The position numbers and the translations under genes were made by a program. From Euwallacea fornicatus (lineage: Eukaryota > Arthropoda > Insecta > Coleoptera > Curculionidae): a stretch of DNA of 64,000 nucleotides. The notes below the pieces were generated by a model. The model saw only the letters and a program-made list of their open reading frames with translations, ran no database searches and was not told the DNA's origin. Numbering within the stretch: position 1 is the first letter of the stretch; the number at the start of each line of letters is the position of its first letter. Below are positions 22,782-35,150 of the stretch, one piece after another. The DNA lies in NCBI RefSeq assembly GCF_040115645.1, contig NC_089541.1:2108001-2172000 (forward strand), written 5' to 3'.

Positions 22782-25700
22782 TACGTAACCATTTTAGGAA
22801 ACTTTCAGTTTTACAAATTTGTCAGTCAAAAAAGTGCCGCGATAATCATTTACTGGAAACGTGTTATCCTTCTCTTGTCGTAAAAGGCAGGGGTGTGCAG
22901 TGCCTGGGAGTTAAAACTGAAATATAATATAGATATTGTTTTCTCGAAGTATTTAATTATCTTTTTTCCTCGACGATAATTTAAATTTCATTGCACCTGA
23001 TGAGGTCTTGAGACTCAAATGTTCAGCCATTGAGGCCATAATTTCAGCTATTACTCAAATTGCTTCCACTCAGCTTAACGGTGGTTACGGAACAAACTAT
23101 CAACTTTAAGGACCATTTAAAAATATACCTCTGCAATTGCGTTTTAATAATGACAAGATGCATTTTACGGTCGAATGAACCGGGAAATTGTTGCTTTAAC
23201 TAGACGAGAAATGGGAGATTCTTTTTATTTCATTTTAGGTCTATCAGAAAGATACTTTCAAGGTGGAAATAACTGATATCGTCAAATCGTTGGACAATAA
23301 GTAGACTTGACATTTTATAAGGGGAATCAGACTACTAAAGCAGGGAGTGAAATTCAACTCGAACGTATTTGAGTTTTTTTCGTGTCACTTTTTCAAAATT
23401 GTAACTGTTTTCTTCAAACGGCTGCACTTGTGTTTCAATTTTCAATCGAGAAGGAGAAATGTGTGCAGGATCTCATACAAAAACTTGAAGCTTACTAGCT
23501 GCCACTAGTGAAACTAGTTGGAACCCTTATTTTTCTGTCTCAGTCCCATTTTCAATCTCCAAGTATAGAATTGAACCATGTGCGAGATCTAATGTTTATA
23601 CTGGCTGCCCTGGATGAGAATGCGTTCTACAGGGATCTCGTAAACCAGAAGAGATACGGGGGTGGTTAAATTAGATAAAAGTTACGCCTTCTGTGTTTCG
23701 CAAAATCTCGTTTTCAAATTTGAAACATATCAAAACGATCCGCACTTATTCGGAAAAATGAGCGATTTTTCGAAGTTCCTTTTTTACTGTTTTAGGATTT
23801 TATTTTAAAAAATATGTTAAAATAAATTTGATATTCTTGCTGCCACTTTTTCTCTTCTAAAAAATGCTGTTTTTAAATTTCCGATCCGACGTTTTGTCTC
23901 TTTCAGCCCATCATCAATTTTTTTTAATAGTTAACAAATTTAATTTAACGCTTTGTAAATTCTACTTTTTTTTCTGAATCCAATGATACGTCGCACTCAC
24001 GTTTTATCAAATGATTTAGACCAAAAAATCTCATTATTCGTTTTCCGACATAACGTAAGTTTCATTCGACATCATGAGTGGCTTTTAAAAGAAATTGTTT
24101 AAATTTGTCGCTTAGCGATGAAGAAAAAAAACACACAAAAATCGGTAGAAATTATTTTTTATGTTCAAATATTCCACTCTCATTCTCCAAACATAAATTA
24201 TACCGGTTAACAGCTTCTTCCATAACACTATTTAAAATCGTTGGAGTTATCTTCCTTACTGCAAGCCGGTCTGTAACCTTCACTTCATCATTTATGAAAA
24301 GTCCATTAACCCAAAGTGATCCATTAATGTTTAAATTTTCAAAGAAAGAATAGAAGTAAATGAAAAATCTCGTACCGAGGGTCTTACTGGGGCTCGTCGT
24401 TTTTCTGTCGGCCCTTTTCTAGTATCCAACAATACAAGCCGACCTTGTGTGTATTTGCTCCTACCGAAATCTTTTCGCTCACAGAAATCAAGCATAAACT
24501 ACTGTTAGCCTTTGTTTTTTCTTTTGCACCCTCCTCAACCTTTAGACAAATCATAATGCATTTTGCCCTAAAATTCTTAGCATTTCAAGACAAAAAACAC
24601 AAAAACGACATTCTTCTTTCAAATTTTTTCCAATCTGTAACAGAATATTCGTACATTATTTTAAACCTCTAAAATATGAGAGGAAAGAATGCGGTGGTAT
24701 TTGCGCAAGGGAGGGGGGAGAGACAGAAATTCCACCGGGATGGTTCTCGTCCTCGAGGAAGAAAATTTCGAAGAACAAAGCTCCCCCAAATAACACCTAA
24801 TGAAAGCATCAATTGAATGTTTGGCTAACCTGAAATAACCTCTCTACCGTTTTACTCGCTTCCAGGGAATTATTTTCAATTATTCTAGTCAGAAAACGTA
24901 AACTCCTAACGGAAAGTGTTTTGTCGGCCAAATGTGATGTGGGATTGACACGGCTGCGAGTACAGAATTAATAAGTAGGTTTGGGATTCCTCCAAGAGTC
25001 GACGCTCTACTTGTTAGTTAGATAAATCGCAGCCAATTTCCAGATGTAAGATAATGACTTGCTTGAGAACTGCGAAGCCTCAAAACAGGCTTGATGTATG
25101 TCATCTATTTTCTATCATTTCTAATTCCAAAACATATAGTTTGAACCTCTTTCCTGGAGATAACCGTGAGTTTCAATGGCAAGTAGGGGGTGCGTAATTT
25201 TGCATTAAATCTTGGACAAATCTGTGTTGAAAAAAAGGAGTAAGAAGTTTTATTACAAGCGACACGATCCCATCGTTTCCTAAAAGCATTCCCTTATTCG
25301 CCGTGGCCTCCAGCAAATATTGACACTTTATCCATTCGTTGCTCTTCTCAAGTCTTCGCCGCTCGCTCATCAGCATTGGTTTTACCGGGATAAAGTGTTT
25401 TTGTTTCCGTATAAATTACTTTTCCAGTTTTACGAAATCGTGCCGTAAAACTTCCCCTCTAGCGCAAAAGTTATTTGCCGGGAGTTATTTTAAAATAAAG
25501 GATCGTAAAAAGAGTATACGATTTTACTTAAAACTTTAGACGAGTTCGGTTATAGGATTTGGACTCGAGCGGCGTTCCGTAAGTGTATTGCTAAATTGCA
25601 GCTTTAAGGGTACTCATATTTCAAGTTTTAGTTTGACTTTCACTTCCTCCTATACAAGGCTTAGATGTGACTCAATCAAAACTTCTGCGTTGCCGGCCGC

Positions 25701-27247
25701 CTTTCATTGATCGCTTGGTTCATTAAAGTTTCCTTCGTTATTTTAAATATACATTCAATCCTTTTAAAAATACCCTGGTACTCTGGAAGATATCCATGAG
25801 AAGTTATCTGGAGAAATGGCTCCTTTCGTTTTCTCAATCAACTGCTGGTCCAGTGAACCATTTGTGTACCTCTTATAGTATTTAATTTTGAGGCCGTTTT
25901 CTTCCATTAATTGCTGGTTCCGAGATCCATTAAATGTCTTTGCGTAGTTTTAAATCTGCCCGCCATCCTTCTTGGATGTCAGCATTTTGTGGAAAAACTC
26001 ACAATTTTTGAATCGATGTGATAAATCGAATTCACGTCCCTTTGACGGCTTTTGCGATCACCGTTTAGTCGTTCTGCCCTTGTGATAAAAATATTTATGT
26101 GTGTACATAAATAATCATTCCTAAAATGCAAAGCGTGAAGAAGGGAAAAAATTATTTGGAAGTCTTCCAATCGAATTGATGGGACAAGGGAGCGCGATTG
26201 TCTTTTAAAGCAAAAAAGGTTAAGAATGGTCCCTTTCTGACAATTGTTGGTTTGTGTAGAGTGTTGCAAGAGTGCTCCAACTTTGTAATCGGTCTTAGTG
26301 CATTAATGTAATATTTTTCGTAGTTTGTGCACTGCAATGTAAAATTTTAGTGGAGAAAAATTGCAAATTAGTAATTTCTGCATATAAAACAAGAGATGGA
26401 AACGAGGATTCAGTGGTCTTCTCACTGAATTGCTGTCATCTAGTCGATTCAACGCTCCATTGAAGTCTTATTTACAGCTTAGAATTCGTACTTAATTCCT
26501 CTTGATGCCGCCAAATTTCGATGAAAAAGGTTATAATAATTAAATTACGTCGGTTAATAGGTAAAACTTTTGAGAAATGCAGTCATCATCTATTTTCTCT
26601 ATTGAGTGCTAATTCAGATCCTCATTGAAATTTCTTTCATAACATACAAATAGTTTTAAGAGGGCTATTAGAGGTTCTGCTCCTCTGTGATGTTCTTCAT
26701 TGATTGGAGATTTATTTTACCTCATTTCCTAGAATGGCTAGCTTTAAATTCGCTCTAAATTTCTTCCTGATACCATCAATTTTGCTTAAAAATATCGCAA
26801 TACTAAGTATGACAAACTAGAACTCTGCTTGTTTGTCTTCAACTCTCTTCTGCAGTGATTCTAACATAGTTTTAAGAATGTTATTAACGTTGTTGTTAAA
26901 ATTGTCTAAATTGAAAAAAAAATTATTTCGATTTCATGATAATTGTCGGTCCAATGTTTATCCTGAAACATTTTTCATAATTAAAAATCTTCAGTCTTAT
27001 TGCCTTCTGAAGCGAATAATTTGCGTTAATAAAATCTAAAATTTACTTCTCTAATTGTTGGTCCTAGACTTTATTAAAAACTTCCACAGATTTTTATTGC
27101 ATCAAGTAAAAGGATCCTGCATAATTCTGTTCCTCCGTATCATTCATGGATTGTTAGTTTTCACAACTTTGAATATGCATTTTTCCAAATTTGCCTTGTT
27201 CTGCATTTTGCACGAATTGCTGATTTGTGATCTGAATTGCTGATTTA
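22782..27247. other. Intron sequence, mostly unassigned
   Basis: A loosely duplicated pair of about 110 bp may lie at 23430-23620 (TTTTCAATC…GGATCT/AGATCT…AGCTGCC/GGCTGCC). From about 23680 to 24330 the sequence resembles dispersed-repeat DNA in composition, but no ends were found. The region from 25590 is listed separately. No exon-like block matched semaphorin. Confidence 0.4.
25590..27240. repeat. Possible degenerate tandem-repeat region
   Basis: A phrase like TTCTCnA…GAATTGCTGGTCCAG…CATTGAAGT recurs in worn form near 25838, 25912, 26427, 26602, 27052 and 27215. One clear spacing is about 175 bp (26427 to 26602); others are irregular. No unit is well enough preserved to define boundaries, so this is a tentative reading by eye. 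Confidence 0.4.
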
Positions 27248-28500
27248 CCAGGACAGTCTCAGAAGTTCCCTACATAACACTAAAAAGAAAAAAATGCTCG
27301 GAAAATATTACATTATTTCTCTACATTAACTCCTTTGAGATTGGCACATTTTTCCTAGCGATGGTCTATAGCCTTTATAGACTGTTTACAGCAAGAAGCT
27401 TCGAATATTTCAAAATAAGCATCAAAGTCGGACTTTACCTCTTCATTATTGGCAAATTTCTTCACCGAGCTGTCTTTTCGAGTTTAGAAATAGAATATAA
27501 TCTGAGGGGGCTAAATCTGGCGAATAGGGTAGGCGAGGACAAAGGTCGAAACTAAATTGATTCATTTTGGCCGTCGTGATGAAAGTGTGCATTGGGACGT
27601 TGTCTTGGTGAAACAATACTTTTTTTCTCCAAATGCGGTCGCTTTTTTATTTTTTTGCTCAATCGGTGTAACAAATTTACATAATATTCTCTATTTATCG
27701 TTTTTCCTTTAAGGAAGTGGTGAGTAACAATTTTCTCACGGGCATATCTCCAAAAACCTGACGTCTTTGCCTTTCTTTCAGATGGAACACTTTTCACTTT
27801 TGTTGGAGCTCATTCTCTTCTTTGAGTCAATAGTTTTGACCGCAGTTTCGTCTCAGGTGCGAAATGACACCCCCATGGTTCATTCTTGGTTTAAAATCGA
27901 CCCAAAAGCTCAGTTTCATCGCTGGGAAATTTTGCTAAAAACTCACTTGAAACGTTCTTACGACGATCTTTTTATTTATATTTCGTACAGCCTTCGCATA
28001 TCGAATTTTTCGATCAAAATACGATATATAGCACTTTTTGAAATGCGTAACATGTTTGCAACTCACGCAATTTTACCCGTCAGTCTTCCAGCACAGTTCT
28101 GGGGATTTTCACGACAATATCTGGATTGGTCAAATCTGAAGCGTCATTGGGTCGATCACTTCGGATTTCGTCTTGGCAGCTCGTTTCACCGTGTTTAAGT
28201 CCTGCCTCCCATTATTTTACAGTTGTTAACGAAATACCAAATTTCCCTAGAGTAGAATCTAGCTTCGTTTTGATATTAAATGTTCTTAGACCTTTCAAAT
28301 GAAACTATTGAATCACGACAAAAAAATCTATGACAAAAATCTGACAACGCGAGCATTAAAAACAAACGCAAATTGGCGCGGGTTCCTCAAACTTTAAACA
28401 TAAACTTTTTAATGTTTAAAGTTTTTCTAATATAAGAAAAAAATTTCAACAAAAAATCGCCATCTACGTCTCAGGGCGGGTACGTCCGGGACCATCCTCG
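27248..28500 (-). mobile_element. Mariner copy 3, full length and decayed
   Basis: The left edge CCAGGACAGTCTCAGAAG (TA before it) and the inverse of the right edge, CGAGGATGGTCCCGGACGTA, are the shared mariner termini; the right-hand TA has become TG. The inverse of the right side also shows the leader ACGTAGATGGCGATTTTTTG. The element is in the same orientation as Sema-2a. Confidence 0.87.
27313..28315 (-). pseudogene. Mariner transposase pseudogene
   Basis: The start codon is lost; the sequence is recognisable from a FHLKGLR-like block near 28290. Later blocks include an LDSTLGKFGIS-like stretch, SCQDEIRSDRP-like residues, and FLKGKTINREYYVNLLHRL in the open piece at 27552-27797. The segment around the second Asp is damaged (SPRQRPNAHFH where the family has HQDNAPVHT). 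PYSPDLAPSDY is recognisable, and the end is NVEK-stop at 27313. Frameshifts are frequent. The long plus-strand frame at 27767-28198 is only the antisense of this pseudogene. Confidence 0.83.
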
Positions 28501-29913
28501 TGCCATTCACGACATTTAAATATTTTCCCTATCTTACGTGGGGTCCCACCGTCCGAAGGTTTCTGAAGCTAACCTGATCTAACCAAATTAAACGATCCCC
28601 CGAAGCCAATCTCGTTCCAAAAGAATTCAGCAATATCAACTGAAGTTTAAAAATAAAATGAAATAGCCGTTTAACAATATGGCCTCACAGTCACATTTAA
28701 GAAATTGGTATAGTGTTCGGCTGTATTCAAGAGAAATATATGTTAGATTAAAAACACATTTTCCGATATTAAAACTTGGTTTACGGTCTATTAGAGAGCT
28801 GGGTCGAGGTAACGGCATTCACCGAGTGAGATATTATTAACTTTATTGGAAAAGGCACAAAGCGGCCTTGAATAAGGAAACTTTCGGGAATACTAGATTA
28901 TCTAAAATCAAGCAATTTTCGAGGAATTGTTTGAGCCACATCACTGCAAATAGATTAGAAGGAAAATATTTGGAAACCTTTAAGAGCAATAAAACTTCTA
29001 TCCTTCGGGAAAGTCTGGATGTCGGTCCTCTTAACGCAAGACGAATAATGGCCGCCATTTGTTCTGGAAGCGGAATTAACTACTTTAATTAGTTTGGGAC
29101 AAGGTGAATTTACGTATGTTCCCTGGCATGGCCGATTTCCTAGCGGAATTGGTTTACTAAAAGTTCTTCGTGCCATTAAGAGTGCCAAAATCGAATCTAT
29201 GCACTGAGAGATGATTTATATCAGCTTCTTAAAATTGACATGTAAACTAGGCCCATATATCTTCCTGAGCATCGCTAATGTATTTCGAGAAGATAATGAA
29301 AACAATCCTGGTCCCCTCCAGGAAATCAAATCATGAAGACAAATCGCTATCGCGACAACGTTCGCAATGGCTTTTGAATTTTTTAAACCGTAATGCCTAG
29401 TCGGATCTCTTGCCACGCCAGATTTAAAATTGTCTTATCTGTTATAAGAAGCGTTTTATTGCCAGCCATTTGTTTTGAGCTTTTTCTGAATGCCTGAATA
29501 CTTGATATGACGTCCTTTTTCTGGATCCTTTTTACTTATTGAGTTATCTCAGGTTTCAGCCACAGTTTCCTTTCCGGAGGCCCAAAAGCAATTGCTGGAA
29601 AATCGTTCCACTTTAAGCGAGTTCACGCTAATTCTTTCAGTTTTTTTTTGTTATTATTATTTTTTTTTTATTAAGCCCAGTATTGGCCGGAAATAGTTTT
29701 CTCTTCACAATGCAGGTTAGAAAATTCATTAACCAACGGAAATTACTTTTTAAACTCGCCTGCTGGCTTATTCGATAATCGGCAGATCCTTTGACCGGTA
29801 AAATAGACAGAAAAGTGCAAAATATTATGTTTTAACGCAATAAAACGCAGCTAATTTAACGCTAGATAAAGCCCGGGCAGTATTTTCAAACCTACGAACG
29901 AAGCAGCTAAATA
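28501..29913. other. Intron sequence, nothing recognised
   Basis: No mobile-element ends, tandem repeats or splice-bounded coding blocks were seen. The overlapping open frames on both strands at 28843-29188 carry no motif I know. Confidence 0.4.
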
Positions 29914-30987
29914 CAGTCAGTACCAAAAACATTGGGACGGAGGATGAACATTTACAAAAACAGACATTTTTCCGTTAAAAGGTGATAAATAAATAGAGAT
30001 TTTTTGTGACACTATATTAAATTACCAACAATAAGGACTTGCAGTAGGAGCTTCGAAATATCTACCAACAAAAATATACAATTAATAAATATTTAAAATG
30101 ATAACATCTCGATTGTCCAAAAATATTGGGATGACTCAGATCTTATACTTCTACGGGAAACACCGATTTTTTAATATTTAGTGCGGCCACCTTTTTGCTC
30201 AATAACACTTTGTAACCACTTTATCATGGAAAAAATATCTGTTCAATTTATTCCATTCTTTTCCAAGATTTTTTCCGTGAAATTCTTCCATGTTAACCAC
30301 GAAAATGGATTCGCCGGCGTATTGTTTGAAGAGAGACCTTTTTCAATTTAACAACAATAAAATTTTGAGTTTTGGAGCCATTAATTTTTGGATCTTCTTT
30401 AATTTTTCGCATAACAAGACGTTGGCCCCGTCGATTCAAATGTTTTGAACGGCCAGTTTATGGAATAAAGTCCAGTGTGTCTTCGTTATTATATCGTAAA
30501 ATAATATTTCTCACTCTACTTTTATTAAGTTTTAATATGGAACCAATTTTACTACAGGAAAAACTTTTTCCATAATGATACACTACTACTAAGTGTCTTA
30601 AATCGAAATTCGTGTTTTTACCGCGCCCCATACTGTAATTAATTTGAAAACTAAATAGCACTACTTAACATAGCACGAACAAGTCGAAACACGTTTTTAT
30701 TTATTAATATCGTATTGTTGATATCAAGAGCATTATGAGTCATTTTAAGGGTATGTAATGGAATCGTTCCAATATTTTTGGATCGTCGAAAGGTTACCAT
30801 TTGAATTGGTTGTTGACTGCGAATTTTTGTTGTTAAATATTTGAAAACTTCAACTATTAGTCTTTATTGTTGGCGACTAAAGGTACTATTATAAAAAAAA
30901 ATCTGTGTTTGTTTAACAACTTTTAATCGAAAAATAACTTATTTTGTAAGTGTTTAGCGTCCGTCCCGATATTTTTGGCACTGACTG
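29914..30987 (-). mobile_element. Tc1-like element, internally deleted
   Basis: CAGTCAGTACCAAAAACATT then GGGACGGA (29914, TA before) is mirrored by the inverse of CAGTCAGTGCCAAAAATATC then GGGACGGA (ending 30987, TA after). The arms pair for roughly 190 bp or more, e.g. CCAACAATAARGACT. A second inner inverted word, CCAAAAATATTGGGA, sits near 30117 and, inverted, near 30770; it is a likely subterminal transposase-binding motif. The 1074-bp length is short for this type because the catalytic core is missing. Confidence 0.87.
30171..30631 (-). pseudogene. Tc1-like transposase remnant: HTH domain plus tail
   Basis: It starts at 30631 with MGRGKNTNFDLRHLVVVYHY, then KIGSILKLNKSRVRNII, a helix-turn-helix DNA-binding domain. 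This is open for 57 codons through NNEDTLDFIP to a stop at 30458. What follows is short and broken: an NPFSWLTWKNFTEKIL-like stretch and the tail KWLQSVIEQKGGRTKY-stop at 30171. The first two catalytic blocks are deleted. The intact HTH part alone could in principle bind element ends, but there is no evidence that it is made. Confidence 0.8.
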
Positions 30988-32745
30988 TATGTGAAGGGAA
31001 GGGTCAAACATGGGCGTCATTTCCACTTTCTGATTGCATACGCCAGTAGGGAATATAATCAGGCATATGCACTTTTTGCTCTGTAAACTTTCAAGTTAGC
31101 TCAATTATGCGGTGTGTTAAATAATGATTTTTATAACGCGGGCATTCAAAAATCCATTACTGTAGCTGTCGCATTGTTGCAGTTGTAATAAAATGTTGAA
31201 ATAAATCTACACTTGCCACAACTTAGAGAGAATTCGATCCGCAATTCGTTAGCGCAGTATTCGAGGACTTACAATTTTTCACAATTTCTCTTCTGTTAAG
31301 TATCTTTAGTAGTTTCCAACGTAAGTGTTCAAGCTCGCAAAATGGACGTCATTATGTTATTTCCAATGTAGCAGCATTTTTTCTTTTTTACATAGAATAT
31401 CCTAGGGATAACCAACTCGGAAATTGGTTGGTGCGGCACGTCTATTTTGGCAATAGCAGAATTTTCAAATTATTGTTTTTTTTATTGTTTAGAATTGTGC
31501 TCTCAGATATACCTAAATGAAGCCTCGATACGCTACTGACTTTTTGCCATTCAAGGAGCGAAATAAATTACACATTCATGATACTTGAGTTGATTAGAGA
31601 TGTAAAAGACTTGTTTGTAGATATAGCGTTTTTTAAATATTTTTTATAACATTTTGCTAAATTAGTCTCTCGTGTCTACAGATATCGCTCTACCGAACCA
31701 TTCATTTCTTGAAAAAACGTGAAGTTTTTTCTGGTGTACGTTCTTTAGTTTGCAATTTTCTTTGATTAAAAAATTGTTTGTGTGTGCAGAATATCTACTC
31801 GATTCATTGCTGCAAAAGATCTATTAGCGTCGCTGTAAGTTTGGAAATATATATTGTTTGGAACGGGCTTTTATAGCGCAGTTTCTCAAGTTTTTTAAAG
31901 TGGTTAATCTACGCTACTGCTGCTGGATAAGTAAAGATTAAAAATTTGTTGTGTATAAATAATATCTACTTAATTGGTTAGCCTGGGATTCATCGGTATA
32001 CAGGGTCTATTCGTGTTGTTCCAATTTTTCAAAATCCTCTCTGGTGAAGTTTTTTATAATGCAGTTTCACAAGTCTTTAAAGGTGGTTCTTTGACGCCAC
32101 GCCTCTACAACGGGATCTTAAAAAATTCCTGTATATAGATATTATCTGCTTGATCAGATGACCTCCGAATAAGGTGCAGAATATCTATTCGGGTGTTTAG
32201 TCGCAATTTAAAAAGATCCTTTGCGGAAAATCTTGTTATTATAGATACTCCTACTTCAAAATATGGGTTCATTACGCCATTGCTCCTCTCCCACTCAAGC
32301 TACAAAGGTTACTGCAAATACGTAGTATCTAAGGGATTATTTTACCCGAAATTTAATGGTGTAGAAGATCTATCGGGTCCTGAAATGTGGTTTCAGTACG
32401 CCTCTTTTTCTCAACAACTTAAGCTATCAAATTCGCTGCTAATGCACAATATCGGAGACATTATTTCGCATAAAATTAATTGCCGCAGAATATTTATTAA
32501 AGTAATTAATATTTGTATTGTGTAAAAATGTTATTCGTTGAAGTATTTTGAAATGCCATTTTTCATGTTTTTAAATCCAATTCTTCTCTACCAGGCCCTG
32601 CTTATTATAAATTGGACTTAAGTATATCTGTATACAAAGTAACGTCTTGATTAATGAAAATTTTTCGGTTTATGTGTTCTTAAATAACATTTTCGCCGCC
32701 ATCCGTTTCTTTATCGATCCAGATGCAAAATTTTCTGCCCTCATA
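30988..32745. other. Intron sequence with tandem-repeat core
   Basis: Apart from the ~180-bp array listed separately, no element or exon was recognised. The 110-codon open frame at 32193-32525 partly overlaps the array, has no known motif and is probably chance. Confidence 0.45.
31480..32340. repeat. Degenerate tandem repeat, period about 171-183 bp
   Basis: GCAGTTTCTCAAGT (31878) recurs as GCAGTTTCACAAGT (32061, spacing 183) and in worn form near 32243 (spacing 182). ATATCTACT (31791) recurs at 31962 and as ATTATCTGCT at 32141. Each unit also carries a TACGCTACTGC / GACGCCACGCC / TACGCCATTGC block. Units differ by tens of percent. Confidence 0.65.
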
Positions 32746-34340
32746 GTAACGGCAAAACGTATGTGCACGTTACGATTTTCTCGATTTTTAAAATTATTGT
32801 TTTAAATTAAAAAAAAAAGAAAACATTTTAAATATAAAGAATATATTAAATTTATGTATTGTTTATGTTAAAACAAAGTTTCTACAAATTGAATATTCGT
32901 AGGAAAAAAAGGAAATTATGAAAACCACTTAGAATAAAGTACTTGCAAACTGCAACTTGCTTGAATTTTTAAGGCTTACAAGGTTTTAATATTTAGTAAA
33001 AAGTCCATTTGCATCAATAATCGCTTGTAAGCATCTTGATACAGTATGGACCAAAATTTTTATATAGTTGCTAAACAATTCTTTCCCATTCTTAAGTCGG
33101 TAGGTGTTTAAGTTGATCGCATCCTGAGATTGTATATTTCCTTATCCTTTGATCCAGATGGTACCATAAGTTTTCAATTATATTAATATCAAGAGATTGT
33201 GGTGGTGCATGCAATTGCCTGCCAACATTATATACATATTAGCCACTCTTTGGTTTTTCGGGCAATATCTTTCGAATCATTGTCCTGTTGGAATATATAG
33301 TAATTTTCAATGACCATTTTGACAGCACTTTGCCTCAACTTTTTTAGAAGTTTGCTGATGTAACTTGTCGTATTTTAGTTCCCTTCTATTCGAACTAGCA
33401 TATCCATCTCATGGTAAGAAACGCAACTCCACACCATAATATGTTCATCATCACGTTTGACTAAAACTCGAACATTTTGTTTCTTTAATTCCTCATTATG
33501 TCTTCTTCAGATTGTTTTCCTACCATCTGAACCAAACAAATTGAACTTGGTCTCGTCTGAAAAGAAGACATTTTCCCAAAAAGTTATCGGTCCGCTGATA
33601 TATTTCTTTGCAAAGGCCCGGTATTTATTACGGTTTGTTTCACTGACATATGGTTTTCTCCGAGGAGCTCTACCATGGAGGCCATCCGAATTCAACGAAT
33701 TTCTGATGGTTCTTTCACTAACCTGGATTCCAGTAATAGTTTGAACCATATTTTCTAATATCGGTGCGCTTATAGTAGGATTTTTGAGAGCTTAATTTTT
33801 GATGTTCCTTAGTGTTCTCAAGTTAAGCTTTCGTGGACGTCCTTTGCGAATCTCATTTTCGGTTGTACATAGACCCTCATACCTTTTGATATGTATCGAA
33901 CAGTGGAAAAGTTTAACTCAAGGTAATCAGCAGTTTGCAGCTAAGTTTTTCCTTGATTTCTAAAAAAAATGACGTTTGCTCCTGTACCAGAACTTAATTC
34001 TCTTGTTTTCACCATGTTCGCGAACTGAATTATCTTTAAAACTTCTTCTAAGTTATTCGAAACATCGAAAAACATTTTAGCGATGTCTTTGAAAAAAAAG
34101 AAATTCCTTATACGCCAATAAATAAATAAGGAAATTGGAGCAAGTGCATGTGAAAATACTGTATTCCAAGCAGTTTTCATGATTTTCTTTTTTTCCTACC
34201 AATGTTCAATTTGTAAAAACTTTGTTATAATATAATTACTTACTATACTCTTTATATTTTAAATGTTTTTTTTTTATTTAAAAACGATAAATTTAGAAAT
34301 TGAGATAATCGTAGTGTGCAAATACTTTTTGCTGCCACTG
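32746..34340 (-). mobile_element. Tc1-like transposon, full length and decayed
   Basis: The 1595-bp element has long TIRs of about 200 bp. The inverse right end reads CAGTGGCAGCAAAAAGTATT then TGCACACTACGATT. The left end reads GTAACGGCAAAACGTATGTG then CACGTTACGATT; the first C appears lost. The arms share ACAAAGTTTYTACAAATTGA and GTAGGAAAAAAAG. TA lies on both sides. The transposase is on the minus strand. The right end sits 4 bases from the Tigger remnant at 34345. Confidence 0.86.
32986..34015 (-). pseudogene. Tc1-like transposase pseudogene
   Basis: The start codon at 34015 gives MVKTRELSSGTGANVIF, which continues with a broken HTH (TADYLELNFSTVRYISK). An open stretch at 33507-33749 reads GIQVSERTIRNSLNSDGLHG, RRKPYVSETNRNKYRAFAKK and FWENVFFSDETKFNLFGSDG; the first catalytic Asp is intact. 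Downstream frames are broken but keep an NDSKDIARKTK-like second block and a PPQSLDINIIENLW-like third block. It ends IIDANGLFTKY-stop at 32986. About 343 codons overall. Confidence 0.84.
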
Positions 34341-34344
34341 TACA

Positions 34345-35150
34345 CAGTAGAACACGGCTGTCACGAACCCCCAAGGGACTTGTCCTGTCGTTCGTTATAT
34401 GCAGTGGTTAGTTATAGTCGACCGAGGAAAAAAGCTTTCTGATTCAAAATGTTTGTTTTAACGAAAGGCGAAATTGTACAATTTGCAGGTGTGGTAAATA
34501 GGTGTATGTATATTAAATGAGAAAAAGAAACAACAAGAATCTTAAATAAAGAAGAATTTTAGGTAGAAAAGAAGTCCGTAATTTGATTCTGTACCTTGCG
34601 AATTTTCAATATCTTATCAGTTATTTTGTTTTGCGAAAGGTGTGTTGCACTCAAAAAGTTTTCAATTTCTGGAGAAGTCATTTGTACGTAACATGTTACG
34701 ATCTTCAGAGCAGAAAGGGCTTCTCGAGCTGTGGGAAGTGAAACTTCATCATTCGTGACAACTTCCTCCTCATCACGCGAACCGTTTTCATATTGATAAT
34801 TGGCAGTGATTTGAACAATGTCAAGATCACTAGGAAATTCAGTAACTTCCTCGTGTACATCAATCATGTTACACTAGTTTGAGTTTATTTCGTCAAAATC
34901 AGAAATGTACTGGTTTTTGACCCATTCCCTCAAATCTCTAGCAGCTCGCTCACAGCAACATCTCCCAACGGTTCGCTATAACCGAACTCAAAGCTTCAGA
35001 AAATAATAAATATTTTAGGTTATAACTGAGTGTTCGTTATATCCGGGTTTGTTATACCCGAATAAAAATACATTAACTTTATAGGAACTAGGACGGGACT
35101 TTTTTGTTCGTCCGTTATAACCGAGCGTTCGCTACAGTCGAGTTCTATTG
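34345..35150 (-). mobile_element. pogo/Tigger-type remnant, 5' part deleted
   Basis: The left end CAGTAGAACACGGCTGTCAC and the inverse right end CAATAGAACTCGACTGTAGC are the short GC-bearing termini typical of pogo/Tigger elements. Subterminal copies of a GTTCGTTATAACCGAG-like word recur near 34390, 34970, 35030 and 35110 in both orientations. At 806 bp the element keeps only the 3' end of its transposase gene. It lies immediately beside the Tc1-like element ending at 34340. Confidence 0.75.
34559..34867 (-). pseudogene. C-terminal piece of a Tigger/jerky-like transposase
   Basis: An open stretch of 102 codons, acidic in the middle (NGSRDEEEVVTNDE), followed by PTAREALSALKIVTCYVQ. The acidic tail followed by a P-x-x-x-EA-L-AL-x-x-x-x-Y helix is what Tigger and jerky-like transposases have after the DDE domain. 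The helix-turn-helix, CENP-B-like and DDE domains are absent. The Met at 34867 is internal to the original protein. Identification rests on this tail plus the pogo-like termini around it. Confidence 0.65.

Noticed and set aside
27767..28198. 143-codon plus-strand open frame
   Set aside because: It is the antisense of a mariner transposase pseudogene on the minus strand.
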